Origin: Ascarosepion bandense
Taxonomy: Eukaryota > Mollusca > Cephalopoda > Sepiida > Sepiidae
DNA: 64,000 nt
Direction of reading: 5' to 3'
Assembly (NCBI GenBank): GCA_037127315.1
Contig: JBBBDQ010001275.1
Span: forward strand, 1,104,501-1,168,500
The notes beneath the pieces were generated by a model. The model searched no databases and was not told the DNA's origin. It worked only from the letters and a program-made list of their open reading frames with translations. The translations under genes and the position numbers were made by a program. Below are positions 32,424-41,472 of the stretch, piece after piece; within the stretch, counting starts at the first letter, position 1; each line of letters begins with the position of its first letter.

Positions 32424-32659
32424 AGACTGTGTCAGCACCGGTGTCTCCAGTACGGCCTAAGGAGACTTATGCTGAGAAGGCGAGAAGCCTTCCGTCATCC
32501 CCGCGAAAGCGTTCCCAGTCCCCGGTCCATAAGCTAACCCCCCTAATTTCGGAGACAACAAAAAAATCCCCTACCCTTTCCACTCCCTCTACTCCTTCAA
32601 CTCCAACCCCTGGAAAAGGGAAAAGAAGAAATCTCTCCCACAAGGGGAAGAGATCATGA
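32424..32659 (+). pseudogene. probable out-of-frame C-terminal extension of ORF1
   Basis: In the -1 frame relative to ORF1, sequence from about 32381 reads LRKSRSKEKEVVLKTVSAPV, then PKETYAEKARSLPSSPRKRS and TPSTPSTPTPGKGKRR, ending with TGA at 32657-32659. It is Ser/Pro/Lys-rich like the ORF1 tail, so a one-base indel near 32327-32420 or programmed -1 frameshifting would join it to ORF1. I see no canonical slippery heptamer, so mutation is more likely. Confidence 0.6.
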
Positions 32660-33105
32660 AAATTGATCAAAAAGAGATCAAAAAGGACTGGACGACACAA
32701 AGGAGAGCGCTACTCAAGCCATTGCTCAAGTGTATGTCCATCGACGGTAAATCAACGGAAGATCCGGCGAATTTCCCGAAGGCCCCCGGTGTACTCACCT
32801 TATTAAGATGCACTGGCGGGAGTCTGAAGGTTTGGGACCATATAAACGCTGCAGAAAAGCAGTACCCAAACATTGTTTTGTGCAGGACTGGAACACCAGA
32901 ACTGAATAAAATGGCAAAACTGTGTGCTGGGAGGGTCCCAGTTTTGCTCCACCCCTCATTATATAGGGTGGTAAAATTAACGTACCCTACAGACGTCGGC
33001 GGGATTGTCCTGGACGGACGGATTACGTCCGATGTTGGTACAGGGTCCCTGGGACAATCCGTCGGGGTCTTGTCTGCTAGGGATTTCTATCCCGTATGCA
33101 CTTAA
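32656..33105 (+). CDS. LINE small middle ORF, unknown function
   Basis: 149 codons from ATG at 32656, overlapping the preceding TGA as ATGA, to a stop at 33103-33105. It begins MKIDQKEIKKDW and ends SARDFYPVCT. Not low complexity: it has folded-protein character (LKVWDHINAAEKQYPNIVL, CAGRVPVLLHPSLYRVVKLT, LDGRITSDVGTGSLGQS). No zinc, coiled-coil or esterase motif is seen. It may be a separate protein made by termination-reinitiation, or the true C-terminal domain of ORF1 detached by frameshifts. I do not recognise the family. Confidence 0.65.
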   Translation: MKIDQKEIKKDWTTQRRALLKPLLKCMSIDGKSTEDPANFPKAPGVLTLLRCTGGSLKVWDHINAAEKQYPNIVLCRTGTPELNKMAKLCAGRVPVLLHPSLYRVVKLTYPTDVGGIVLDGRITSDVGTGSLGQSVGVLSARDFYPVCT

Positions 33106-33139
33106 TTTTTTTGAGTTCTTCTCTTTTCAGATCTAAACA
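33106..33139 (+). other. pyrimidine-rich ORF junction
   Basis: A T-rich tract followed by TTCTCTTTTCAG and ATCTAAACA. It resembles a 3' splice site (polypyrimidine plus CAG) directly before ORF2. A near copy (TTTCTCTTTTAGATCTA) spans the ORF2 stop codon. Confidence 0.4.
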
Positions 33140-36100
33140 GTGTCTATTAAGATAGCCAGTTTGAATGCGAATGGCTTGAGAGATCGGGGTAAGGCAGCCC
33201 GCCTGCTTCGTGACCTCTTGTCGTTCGGCGTGGATGTGGCCGCGATCCAAGAGACTCACTTTGTTTGCGACGTCGATTCTTGTGTGCTGTCTAACGACTT
33301 TGTCGTTTATTCAGCATATGGGAACCGGTATGCCAGAGGTGTTTCTTTGCTGGTCAGACGTACCCTGGATGCGAGGGTGGACCTTGCCCATGTCGGTGCC
33401 GAGGGCCGGTTGATCGTGGCCGATATTGCAGTGAAAAGCAACTCGTTCCGGTTGATTGCGGTTTATGCGCCCAATGATCAAGGTGAGCGGGTCTCTTTTT
33501 TTCGGCTGTTGGAGCCCTTCCTGGTGGATTCAACACGACTAATCCTAGTGGGGGACTGGAATGCCATCCTGGACCCCAAATTGGATAAAGGGAGGGGCGC
33601 TAGCGGGAGGAGTGGTGATCGTAGCCTGGTTGATCTCATTGACGATTTTGGTCTCGTTGATAGATACCGGGTCGATCATCCGGGCGGGAGCATGTGGACG
33701 TGGGCGCGTAGTTGGCCCTCTACCAAGGTAGTCAGCTACCTGGATAGAGTGTTAGTCAGAGAAGCCGACGTAGACTTCTTAGAATGCCCAACGTTCCACT
33801 GGTTAGGCTATACGGACCACAAACTTGTTTGTGCCCGTGTAGCGTTAGAATTTAGGGCTAGAATGGCTGGTTATTGGAAGTTCAACCAGTCCTTACTGGA
33901 CAGGCGGGACTTTCGGTGCCAGCTAATTAACTTAGTGCAGCGGGCGTTAACTGGGGGAGTCATTGGGAATAAGTGGTGGGAGAACCTTAAGAATAGCATT
34001 AGGTCTTTCGCCACTCAATATAGCCAGCGGCTCAAACTAGTTAAGGCTAACAAGGCGAAGACACTTAGAGCTAATTACTCCCGGGCGGAGGCTGGTGGGG
34101 ATCCCCTAGAGATAGCCTTAGCTAAGGAGGCCCTTGAGCGTTCGGCTAGCGAGCGTTACTTGGGTCAGGTAATTAGACATAAGTTAAGCAAGATGTCTTC
34201 CGAAGCTGTGAACTTGGGCGCGGATCTGCGCAGGGAAGAAATTCGCCAAGGTGGCGATCGCTACATTCGAGAAGTGCGCGACCCGGCGGGACATCTCCTG
34301 AGGTCCACTGACGACATGTGCGAGGCGTTTCGGCGGCATTTCGAACACCGGTTTACCAAGGAGCCTGGTCTCCGTGAAGAGGAGTTTCGCAGCTATTTGG
34401 CTGACTTTCCCCGGCTTTTGTCGGCTGAAGCGGCTAGTTGCGAGGGAGAGATTACGGAGGACGAAGTCTATGCGGCTTTGAAGAAGGTCGGCAGAGGCAA
34501 GTCGCCAGGTTTGGATGGTTTGCCCTATGAATTGTACTTGAGGCTGTCGCACATCTTTGTCCCGATCTTGACTGCTGTGTTCAACAACTGGTTCCGGCAG
34601 GGGTCCATCCCCAGCTGGTTCACCAGGGGTGTGGTCACACTGTTGAGAAAAGGCAAGGATGTTGGGAGGGAATTAGATGATTACAGGCCCATAACTCTGC
34701 TAAACACAGAGTTAAAGATTTTGGCCAAGATCCTGACGAATCGCTTGCAGCTAGTTGCCGAGTCTCTGTTGGGACCTGAGCAGACTTGTTCTGTGAAGGG
34801 CCGAACAATTCAGAGTAACCTGCACTTGATCCGCACGATCCTAGAGGGTGTAAAAGACGACGATGAGGCCGCGCTGATCAATTTGGATCAGTCCAAGGCA
34901 TTTGATAGGATTGACCATGGCTACCTGGCTGCTGTCCTGCAGGCCGCCGGATTCGCACCCGACTTCTGCCGCTGGATTAGTCTCCTGTATCGCTCCCCCA
35001 CGGCTGTGGTACAGGTGAACGGGAAGCTGTCGAGCGCTTTTGCGCTGTCTAGGTCGGTCCGACAGGGTTGTCCACTGTCGTCCTTACTTTATGTCTTGGC
35101 GTTGGAGCCTCTCCTTCGCCGGCTGAGGGACGGGACGTGCAGGCCGGTCCTACGCGGAATCAAGGTACCCGGTGGCGCTCGAGCCAGGGTTTCTGCGTAC
35201 GCCGATGACGTAACGACTTTTGTGTCCTCCCACGGGGACATAAGAGCGGTACAGAAGGCGCTTGAACGGTACGAACAGGTGACAGGGGCCAAAATTAACC
35301 GCGACAAGTCTTCCGGCTTGCGGTTAGGTGCCTGGAAGGGTTCTGCCCTCCCGGGGCCCTTCGACTGGACGGACGGACCGGTCAAAATCCTCGGAGTTTG
35401 GTTCGGTCCGGACTTACAGTTGAAGAAGAATTGGTCTGAAGTACAGGCAAAGGTCGGCGCGGCGGTCAAGACTTGGCGTCGAAGGAGGTTGTCCTTAAAG
35501 GGCTTGGCGGAGGTGTGTTCTACATATCTCTTTCCAAAGATCCTTTACCGGCTGTCTGTACTTCCCCTTTGCGACGAACGTGAGGAGGCGATCGAGCGTT
35601 TGCTACTCTCCTTTCTTTGGAGAGGACGCAAACATTACGTCGACAAAGGAGTCTGTTACCAACGTCTGTGCAATGGGGGTCTGGGAATGCCGCACGTGGC
35701 GAGCCACAAGCTCGCCTCAAGGCTGGCGTTTCTCAGGCGCGCGTTACAGGAAGATACGTTGCTTACGGGGGTAGTGAGGGACGCGTTCCCTAGCCTCACT
35801 ATCACTCCCCCGGTCCTGGGGCACTGCCGCAAGCCTCGGGGGCAACCGAAATTCCTGCTCGAATGTGCGGAGGCCCTAAGGGCCATTCCACGGTCTAGTG
35901 ACCTTTCTCAGCCTAGGAAAGTCTTCTATCGGGGATTAGTGGCGGGCGTCGTGAAGGATCCACTACGCGAATCGCTCGGCATGTCGGAGGATGAGTTTCG
36001 CTTGCATTGGTCTTGGGCGCCAGGTTCGGATTATCTCAGCAACCCTGAGTTTACTCTGACTTGGCGATTAGCCCGGAATCGGTTGTCTCTCAATGACGTG

Positions 36101-36559
36101 CGTTTCGCAATGGGCACGGCAGATTTGCCAGACTGTGAACGTTGCGTACTTGGTTTAAAGGAGACGTCTGAGCACGCCTTCTACCATTGTATGCGCGTTC
36201 GCCCGTTGTGGGATCGTGTCGGCGAGTTGACTGCTCGTATCGCGCCGCGTGAGCTCGTGCTCATTGATCGTGCATACGCCTGTGACAATGTGTCGCCCCC
36301 GTTCTCTGGAGTGAAGCGGATGGTGTTTCTGACGCTGCTAGCCACGGCTCGAATGGTGATTTGGACGACGCGAAAGGAGGAAGTCTTGCGGGGTGATCGT
36401 CTTTCACATCAGGATTTGATCCGATATTTTGAGCATCAGCTCAAAAGGAAGATTAGAACTGATTGGAAACGATTGACGTCGACAGACTTCAGCGAAAGGT
36501 GGATAAAAGTGGCGAGCCTGGTTCGCTTGAACGGGGCTAGCCTTGATTTTCTCTTTTAG
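33140..36559 (+). CDS. LINE ORF2: AP endonuclease / reverse transcriptase
   Basis: An uninterrupted 1139-codon frame. Residues 1-235: exonuclease-endonuclease-phosphatase domain with N11 (LNANGL), E38 (IQETHF), D139/N141 (GDWN), D202 and D226-H227 (YTDHKLVC), all catalytic positions present. About 450-780: reverse transcriptase with GKSPGLDGLP, YRPITLL, motif A D583 (LDQSKAFD), RQGCPLSSLLY and motif C YADD at 687-690, then ILGVWFG. Residues 999-1017: CX2CX9HX4C knuckle typical of L1/Tx1 C-termini. It nicks DNA and primes cDNA synthesis on the cut end. The frame begins with GTG at 33140 behind a TAA at 33134-33136; no ATG precedes the endonuclease motif, so the original ATG may be mutated to GTG. 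Otherwise it looks competent. Confidence 0.93.
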   Translation: MSIKIASLNANGLRDRGKAARLLRDLLSFGVDVAAIQETHFVCDVDSCVLSNDFVVYSAYGNRYARGVSLLVRRTLDARVDLAHVGAEGRLIVADIAVKSNSFRLIAVYAPNDQGERVSFFRLLEPFLVDSTRLILVGDWNAILDPKLDKGRGASGRSGDRSLVDLIDDFGLVDRYRVDHPGGSMWTWARSWPSTKVVSYLDRVLVREADVDFLECPTFHWLGYTDHKLVCARVALEFRARMAGYWKFNQSLLDRRDFRCQLINLVQRALTGGVIGNKWWENLKNSIRSFATQYSQRLKLVKANKAKTLRANYSRAEAGGDPLEIALAKEALERSASERYLGQVIRHKLSKMSSEAVNLGADLRREEIRQGGDRYIREVRDPAGHLLRSTDDMCEAFRRHFEHRFTKEPGLREEEFRSYLADFPRLLSAEAASCEGEITEDEVYAALKKVGRGKSPGLDGLPYELYLRLSHIFVPILTAVFNNWFRQGSIPSWFTRGVVTLLRKGKDVGRELDDYRPITLLNTELKILAKILTNRLQLVAESLLGPEQTCSVKGRTIQSNLHLIRTILEGVKDDDEAALINLDQSKAFDRIDHGYLAAVLQAAGFAPDFCRWISLLYRSPTAVVQVNGKLSSAFALSRSVRQGCPLSSLLYVLALEPLLRRLRDGTCRPVLRGIKVPGGARARVSAYADDVTTFVSSHGDIRAVQKALERYEQVTGAKINRDKSSGLRLGAWKGSALPGPFDWTDGPVKILGVWFGPDLQLKKNWSEVQAKVGAAVKTWRRRRLSLKGLAEVCSTYLFPKILYRLSVLPLCDEREEAIERLLLSFLWRGRKHYVDKGVCYQRLCNGGLGMPHVASHKLASRLAFLRRALQEDTLLTGVVRDAFPSLTITPPVLGHCRKPRGQPKFLLECAEALRAIPRSSDLSQPRKVFYRGLVAGVVKDPLRESLGMSEDEFRLHWSWAPGSDYLSNPEFTLTWRLARNRLSLNDVRFAMGTADLPDCERCVLGLKETSEHAFYHCMRVRPLWDRVGELTARIAPRELVLIDRAYACDNVSPPFSGVKRMVFLTLLATARMVIWTTRKEEVLRGDRLSHQDLIRYFEHQLKRKIRTDWKRLTSTDFSERWIKVASLVRLNGASLDFLF

Positions 36560-37256
36560 ATCTACCAAGTGCATCGGGGTGGATTCCCCTGGAACCCTCC
36601 CCTTGGTTAAGGTAAGTCCCTTTTTGTGTACCTAGTTAATGTGAGTGATTGTGTTTCCCGGCCTGCTCCCCGGCATTACCTCTTTGGTTATGGGCCAGCT
36701 CGAGATTCCCGGTGCCGTGTTATTTTTTTTGTCCCGTTTTATCTCGGCTGGTTCAGCATTTCATCGTCTCCCAGCCAATTTATTTTCTCTGCCCCATTCC
36801 CTGTAGAAAGTGAGCTGCTTGATTTTGTCCTATGGGCAGAATACAGTGGCCTCTTTGTTTTTTAGGGTGGGGTGGGTCCAGCTAACATCATGTTTTATTT
36901 GTACTTTTGTTTAAAAAATTTCTGTTGGGGATATTGTCATCTTACCCCCGCCCCTCATGACATTTCATGTTAATATATTTTTATATATTTTTGTATTATA
37001 TTGTGCATCATTAATTTTTATGCTCATTTGGGTTATTTTTTAGGTCCCTGGAACGCTGTGTGGTATTTTGGTGTATGGCGGTATGTATGTAGATGGATAA
37101 GTGCTTATGGTGAAAGAGAAATATTGTAACGTATGTCTGGGTCGTGAATCAGATTAGCTAGGTATAAGATAGTTAGTGGCAGACCAACCCAAGTTTTCTT
37201 CTCCCTCCCCTTTTTCGGCCTTGTGCCACAATTGTATATATTATGCAATAAATAGA
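36560..37256 (+). other. LINE 3' UTR
   Basis: About 690 bp, T-rich, without a frame. It ends with an AATAAA at 37247-37252 and ATAGA at the junction with the target duplication. No long poly-A tract. Confidence 0.7.
37247..37252 (+). terminator. polyadenylation signal of the LINE
   Basis: AATAAA four bases from the mapped 3' end; position suits the element terminus but is unusually close for cleavage, so it may double as the terminal repeat. Confidence 0.5.
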
Positions 37257-37273
37257 TGTCTTTGGGTCACATA

Positions 37274-37433
37274 GGGACATGTATTCAGTTACAACCCTGT
37301 TTATTTTTGTCTGCCAACTGGATGCTAGTTGGACACATCAAGAAGGTGAGTCTCACAATCTTGAATGTTCGCCTTCCTACAGGGAAACAAAAGAAGACCA
37401 CCATGTTGAAAGGTAAGTTATTTGACTTCTACA
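37274..37433. mobile_element. solo LTR family X, right half
   Basis: After the LINE's right target duplication, about 80 bp without counterpart in the 57-kb copy are followed by CTTGAATG, TTGAAAGGTAAGTTATTTGA and the end CTTCTACA, all matching 57253-57328. The terminal GACTTCTACA is the inverse of the start TGTARAAGTC. It is followed by AAGTT (37434-37438). Confidence 0.8.
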
Positions 37434-37438
37434 AAGTT

Positions 37439-37621
37439 CAATCAGTTCTTCGTAAATATTAAATTCACTGTCACAGAACCAGATAAAAATTGTGAGCTGT
37501 GCTATTCCAGTGATGTCTTATCAATAGCAATAGAAAAATTTTCAAACCTTGTTTTAAATCACCTAACATTTTATCAATCCATTTAGCAAGTGTGTTCCTG
37601 GTTAATGAAATGTCTTTTAAT
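37439..37621 (-). pseudogene. hAT-like transposase relic, middle part
   Basis: The minus strand reads DISLTRNTLAKWIDKMLGDL (equivalent to the VSLSRNTVAERI block of GTF2IRD2/ZBED-like hAT proteins), then IAIDKTSLE and, near the insertion, IYEELIEL. It continues beyond the LTR/LINE at 30.71 kb, and is separated from the N-terminal part by a dispersed repeat. Confidence 0.7.
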
Positions 37622-37970
37622 AACACTATTTACATTATTTGGACTATTGTCCTCATCTTCGTTGTCATACACTCTGGCCTTCTTCCGGTGCTAGGAATTT
37701 CAAACTGAACCCTTTATTATGAGCGCTGGGTATATCATTCCCATTCCTTTGTGCAAAGCCTCTTTGGTAGTGATGGGTTATCTCCTAACCTGACTAAGTT
37801 AATTGTTCACCACTGCTGTAGCCTGGTATTGAACTCTCATCTCTTTAGGTCATGTCACTGGAACTAATCAATGTCTATATCCACTGGGCCATGTGTCCTT
37901 AGTCCAAATAATGTAAATAGTGTAACTACTACCTCATCTTTGAATAAGTGTGGATATACAATTTCAGTCG
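37622..37970. repeat. dispersed repeat inserted in the hAT relic
   Basis: ATTTGGACTATTGTCCTCAT, TTCTTCCGGTGCTAGG, TTTCAAACTGAACCCTTTAT and the far end CAAATAATGTAAATAGTG are blocks shared with 41.5, 46.7, 49.8 and 52.9 kb. Its ends are inverted versions of one another (ATTTACATTATTTGGACTA and TAGTCCAAATAATGTAAAT), so it may be a MITE-type element. Confidence 0.65.
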
Positions 37971-37974
37971 TATT

Positions 37975-38440
37975 TACAAGGCATTGCTTTACAAAATCTC
38001 CTTCATAAGATTTCCCGCTTGCGGCTATCATTTGGCTGAGTTCACAGCTTGCAACAATAGGAACGACATTTTGTCTTTATAGTTTGTTTAAAAAAAGGTC
38101 TGTTGCTGTGTCAAGTTAGCCATCAATTACTAGAGTTTTGAAATATACATTGGAACTTTGTATTTATTGTAAGTGTAGCAAAAAGGCTTTATACTTTTCA
38201 GTTCTACTGCCTTGTAAAAAATTCCCGTAATCTGTCTCCTCTCACCCTCTACTAAGCACAACACATTTAGCCTGTTTGATACAGCGAGTATCTAGCTCTG
38301 AGATCTATTTGCTTTAAACCATGATGCCATCATTTTTTTTTCTTTTTCGATAGTTCATATCTGTGTTTACCTTTGAATGCAAAAAATGCATGCAGTCCTA
38401 AGCCTCTTTGCCTTCTTTGGTAGTTCACTACAGTAAGACG
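37975..38440 (-). pseudogene. hAT-like transposase relic, N-terminal part
   Basis: The minus strand reads LLLQAVNSAK and GNLMKEIL, the usual ASYELSQMIAASGK-like region before the catalytic domain of this hAT group, preceded by lysine-rich sequence. Frequent stops. It is the upstream end of the transposase split by the insertions at 30.7-37.4 and 37.6-37.97 kb. Confidence 0.6.
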
Positions 38441-38565
38441 GTTTGTAATACATGTTCATATTTTCAGTAAGACATTTTGTAATACATGTTCTTATTTTCA
38501 GTAAGACATTTTGTAATACATGTTCATATTTTCAGTAAGATGGTTTGTCATATATTTTCTCTTTT
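38431..38565. repeat. 34-bp tandem repeat, about 3.5 units
   Basis: CAGTAAGA starts at 38431, 38465, 38499 and 38533, each unit containing TTTGTAATACATGTTC. Confidence 0.9.
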
Positions 38566-39036
38566 AGTGCGACAAAGTTGTTCCAAATGAAATAATATAT
38601 CTTTTCATTCACCATTTTGCAAAAACCCAGCAATTTCCACATTTCTTGAAATACTGATCATTGTTCAATTTCCTTTTCTCTTAGCTTCAGGAGCACAAGA
38701 CATTCTAAAATTGAAGTAGTAAAAAAATAATTTTCAGAATTTCTGTTGCAGAATCTGAAAAATTAGTTACATTTAAACTACAGCTAACATTAAAAAGCAA
38801 TTTTGATAACACATCTAAAACTTATTTGGTTGACATTTCACCTTTAAAAGAAAGTTTTCAATTTAAAACTGTCAGTGATCAGATCAGACATATTGTTTTT
38901 GTGGTGTGATGGATAGTGATATAGCTACTAGGGAGGATTTGTTCCTGTGCTATTTTCTCAGTCAGCAAGAATATTCAATATTTGCTAGAACTTTTAAAAT
39001 AATAACTTAGTGCCTGTTACATATAAGTGCTAGTAC
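38566..39036. other. unassigned
   Basis: No element or gene recognised; possibly continues the hAT relic. Confidence 0.35.
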
Positions 39037-39288
39037 TGATACATGTGGTCAAACATGGATCTCCAGTCAACAAACGTAACCATTAAATGAATAATGCTAC
39101 TGGGATCATGTGACCATAAATATTTAGTATATAAAGAACTCAGACAAAAGTCTGAGTGTATTCTGTGTTGCATTTCAGTGTAGTGCATCATTGAAGAGTT
39201 GAATTACTTGAAAAAGCGTTATTGTGTATTAATCAAAAGATTTGTTTATTTTATTGACTTTATGCAAAATTCCCGAAATATTAGAACA
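39037..39288 (+). mobile_element. possible solo LTR or promoter fragment
   Basis: TGATACATGTGGTCAAACAT to TTAGAACA has TG...CA ends, a TATA box (AGTATATAAAGAACTCAGAC) followed 30 bp later by a T-rich start region, as in an LTR. Flanking 5-mers AGTAC and AGTTA differ at two positions, so the target duplication is not supported. Confidence 0.35.
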
Positions 39289-39901
39289 AGTTACCAAAAG
39301 TTTCCTTCAGAATAACATTACAAAAATAATACAAAATAACATTACTTTTGTAATGTAATAACAATGTTTTGATAATATTAAAATTATTTTAAATAAATTC
39401 ATGCAGTAAATGGTATCCTTATTTGGTATTCTATTAAAATAAATCAAAATGTAGAAAAACAATTTCTAAATGATAAAATGTGCAATTTTAGCTGTTAAAT
39501 GACCAAATTAGTGTCCTTTGTACAGGCTGCAGGGGTACTTGCAAAAAGCTGCATTTGTAGTCTTCTTATTTTTAAGTGTATATATTTTATTTTTAGATTT
39601 TATTTTATTTGTTTTTTTATTGAGAATTACCGCACATTAAAATGTAATTGGAGTTTGAGTGTTAAATATTTTTTTTCTAAATTCTCAAGAACAAAGAAAA
39701 ATGTGCAGCCTCCTTTCATCATTTGTTTTGTTTTTCTTACAATTCTAATCATCATTTTTGAAACAACAAAAATTGCCGAGAAGTAAAAGTAGTTAATAGA
39801 AAAGCTGTGACGTGGCAGAAATAGCACTTCTGTCATTCTTCGTGGCTACAAAAGTTCACGTTTGCCAAAAACCCTTACTTTATATACCAATGACTTTTTA
39901 T
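39289..39901. other. unassigned AT-rich DNA
   Basis: 39.30-39.80 kb resembles 3.84-4.25 kb (ACATTAAAATGTAATTGG, CACTTCTGTCATTC-type blocks and AATTGCCGAG / CACTGCCAAGG), so an unnamed dispersed repeat may be present. Confidence 0.35.
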
Positions 39902-41161
39902 TAAATAATCGTTTCACTCCAAGCAAAGGAAGTCCGTCACTGGTGCACGGGGAAGGGGTTTACAATGAGAGAAAAGAAAAAAAAAATCAAGGTAGAGTTG
40001 ATTTTCTACGTGCTGCTTACATGTGACACAAGGCCGAAAGTATGGGGTACCCAGTGAGGATTGAACTCACTACTCGGTTGTAATGTTTTCTAGCGAGACA
40101 TGCTTTCTAACCATTACACCACATCAAGGTGCCCTAAATCAAGGTAGAGAGGATGTCAAAGAAAAGACAAGAAAAAGATGGGCATCAAAGAGATAGAAAA
40201 TGGCAACTGACCTTGCATTTAAACTTTTAGAAATTGTAGCTATTAGGGAAGCAAGTATATGAAAAGGAGTTCTACAGGTGAGAAGTGTGGGAAAAGAAAC
40301 TGGTAGAGTAGAGGTTGTATTTACATTTGACTATTTTGATGATAAAAAGGTGGGACCTACATGCCAATCTAGTAGCACGAGTAAATTCATGTGGGCGGGG
40401 CACCAAAGAAAGTTCATCAGAGCCGAAGCTGCAAAAATATTTGTAGAAAAGACAAAAAGAAGCCACATCCTGTTTTTGAGAAAGTGACTGAAGTAGAAAT
40501 GCTAAATAAGGACCTATTATATTGCAGATCCTCAAACGGATTTTGTTGAAAAACTTGAGTTGAATAGCTGGAGAACCTGAGCAGATATGGCAACAGTATT
40601 CAATGCACAAACAAATGGTAAATTTGTAAATATGCAAAATAGTTTCTGATAAGAAAAACAGTCTGGGAATGACAGTGAACCAACTTTCTTAGCAGAAGAT
40701 GTAGTTATTATTTTGATATCGTTATTTCATTTAAGATTGGTTGAAAGAGTGAGGCCAAGGCAGTGCAGTGTGTTGCTTTCTGGGAGACTATCATAATCCA
40801 TACAGATGTAAAATAGAAGAAATTGTCTATGGTGGTTAAAGGAGAGCAGTTTTGTTTTGGAAGCATTAAAATTTACAAGCCATTTCTTGCCCCAGTTAAC
40901 CACAGATTGGAGGTCCTTTTCAACAGCAGCAGCAAGGTTTACTTTGTCAACCCTGGTAGATTTCTTTGTGATATGGTATTGTCGTCAGCATAGATGCCTA
41001 CTTGGAAACCGATTACATCAGGAAGATCATTGATGAATTTCAGGAAAAGTGTAAAATCTAGTATAGAGCCTTAAGGGATGTTCACTTTCGCTTGGAAGTA
41101 TAGCCTTTCAAAATAATCATTTCATGATTCACGAGGAACAATTGGATTAAACTGAACAATC
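39902..41161 (-). pseudogene. CR1-like LINE 3' half, carrying two SINE insertions
   Basis: The 3' end (CACCAGTGACGGACTTCC and neighbouring conserved tail) is at about 39.9 kb. The minus strand then gives HEFTRATRLACRSH (40.4 kb), VASFCLFYKYFCSF (40.46 kb) and IEYCCHICSGSPAIQLKF (40.6 kb), plus the LLGLTLS-like and VPQ-type blocks up to about 41.1 kb. A 138-bp S2 SINE sits at 39998-40135 and an S1 SINE at 41172-41461; a few CR1 bases (TACCATAGCC) resume after the latter. Many stops. Confidence 0.8.
39998..40135 (-). mobile_element. tRNA-derived SINE (family S2) with 14-bp target duplication
   Basis: The minus strand begins GGGCACCTTGATGTGGTGTA, ATGGTTAGAAAGC (A-box), and GTGAGTTCAATCCTCACTGG (B-box GTTCAATCC). 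It is flanked by AAATCAAGGTAGAG on both sides (39984-39997 and 40136-40149), an exact match, inside a CR1-like LINE. Confidence 0.93.
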
Positions 41162-41171
41162 ATCCAAAAGT

Positions 41172-41461
41172 CAGTCAGTTAAGTGCCATACGTGATCGAC
41201 GCTTGGGCAATCATGTCTCGAAAGAGACATGACTGACTGGGCAGAAGATTATCTCGCAGTAGGTTGCCATTGCATTGGTGGCCGACCAAGGCTATAGAAC
41301 CCAATCTGTCCTGTTATTTAACCAATAACTGGAAGGAAGAGACGGATTAATACCTGTCCTAAGGGTATTTGCGTGTAAGTGAATGCAATGAATCCAGCTG
41401 GAATTCGAACTCAGCTCTCCGATTTCTCATTCTGAGCCGATATCCAATGCACCACAATGCA
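41172..41461 (-). mobile_element. tRNA-derived SINE (family S1) with 11-bp target duplication
   Basis: Inverse of the S1 consensus: GTCAGTTAAGTGCC at the left, B-box complement TGGAATTCGAACTC, and ACCACAATGCA at the right. Flanked by CATCCAAAAGT on both sides (41161-41171 and 41462-41472), within CR1-like sequence. Confidence 0.93.
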
Positions 41462-41472
41462 CATCCAAAAGT

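Larger units (their letters stand above)
30952..37256 (+). mobile_element. near full-length Tx1-like LINE (L1 superfamily)
   Basis: A 6.3-kb non-LTR retrotransposon bounded by a 17-bp target duplication. Order: GC-richer 5' UTR (30952-31118), ORF1 with CCHC knuckle, a frame-broken ORF1 extension, a small ORF, ORF2 (AP endonuclease, reverse transcriptase, C-terminal zinc knuckle), 3' UTR of about 690 bp, AATAAATAGA end. It is clearly more GC-rich than its surroundings. The Tx1 clade is inferred from ORF2 wording (LDQSKAFDRIDHGYL, ALEPLLRRLRDG, CERC...EHAFYHC, no RNase H). It inserted into LTR X, itself inside a hAT relic. Confidence 0.9.

Noticed and set aside
37376..37412. Micro-exon with CTACAG acceptor and GTAAGT donor in LTR X
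   Set aside because: The splice-like bases are shared with the 57-kb LTR copy and no flanking exons are found; taken as LTR sequence.
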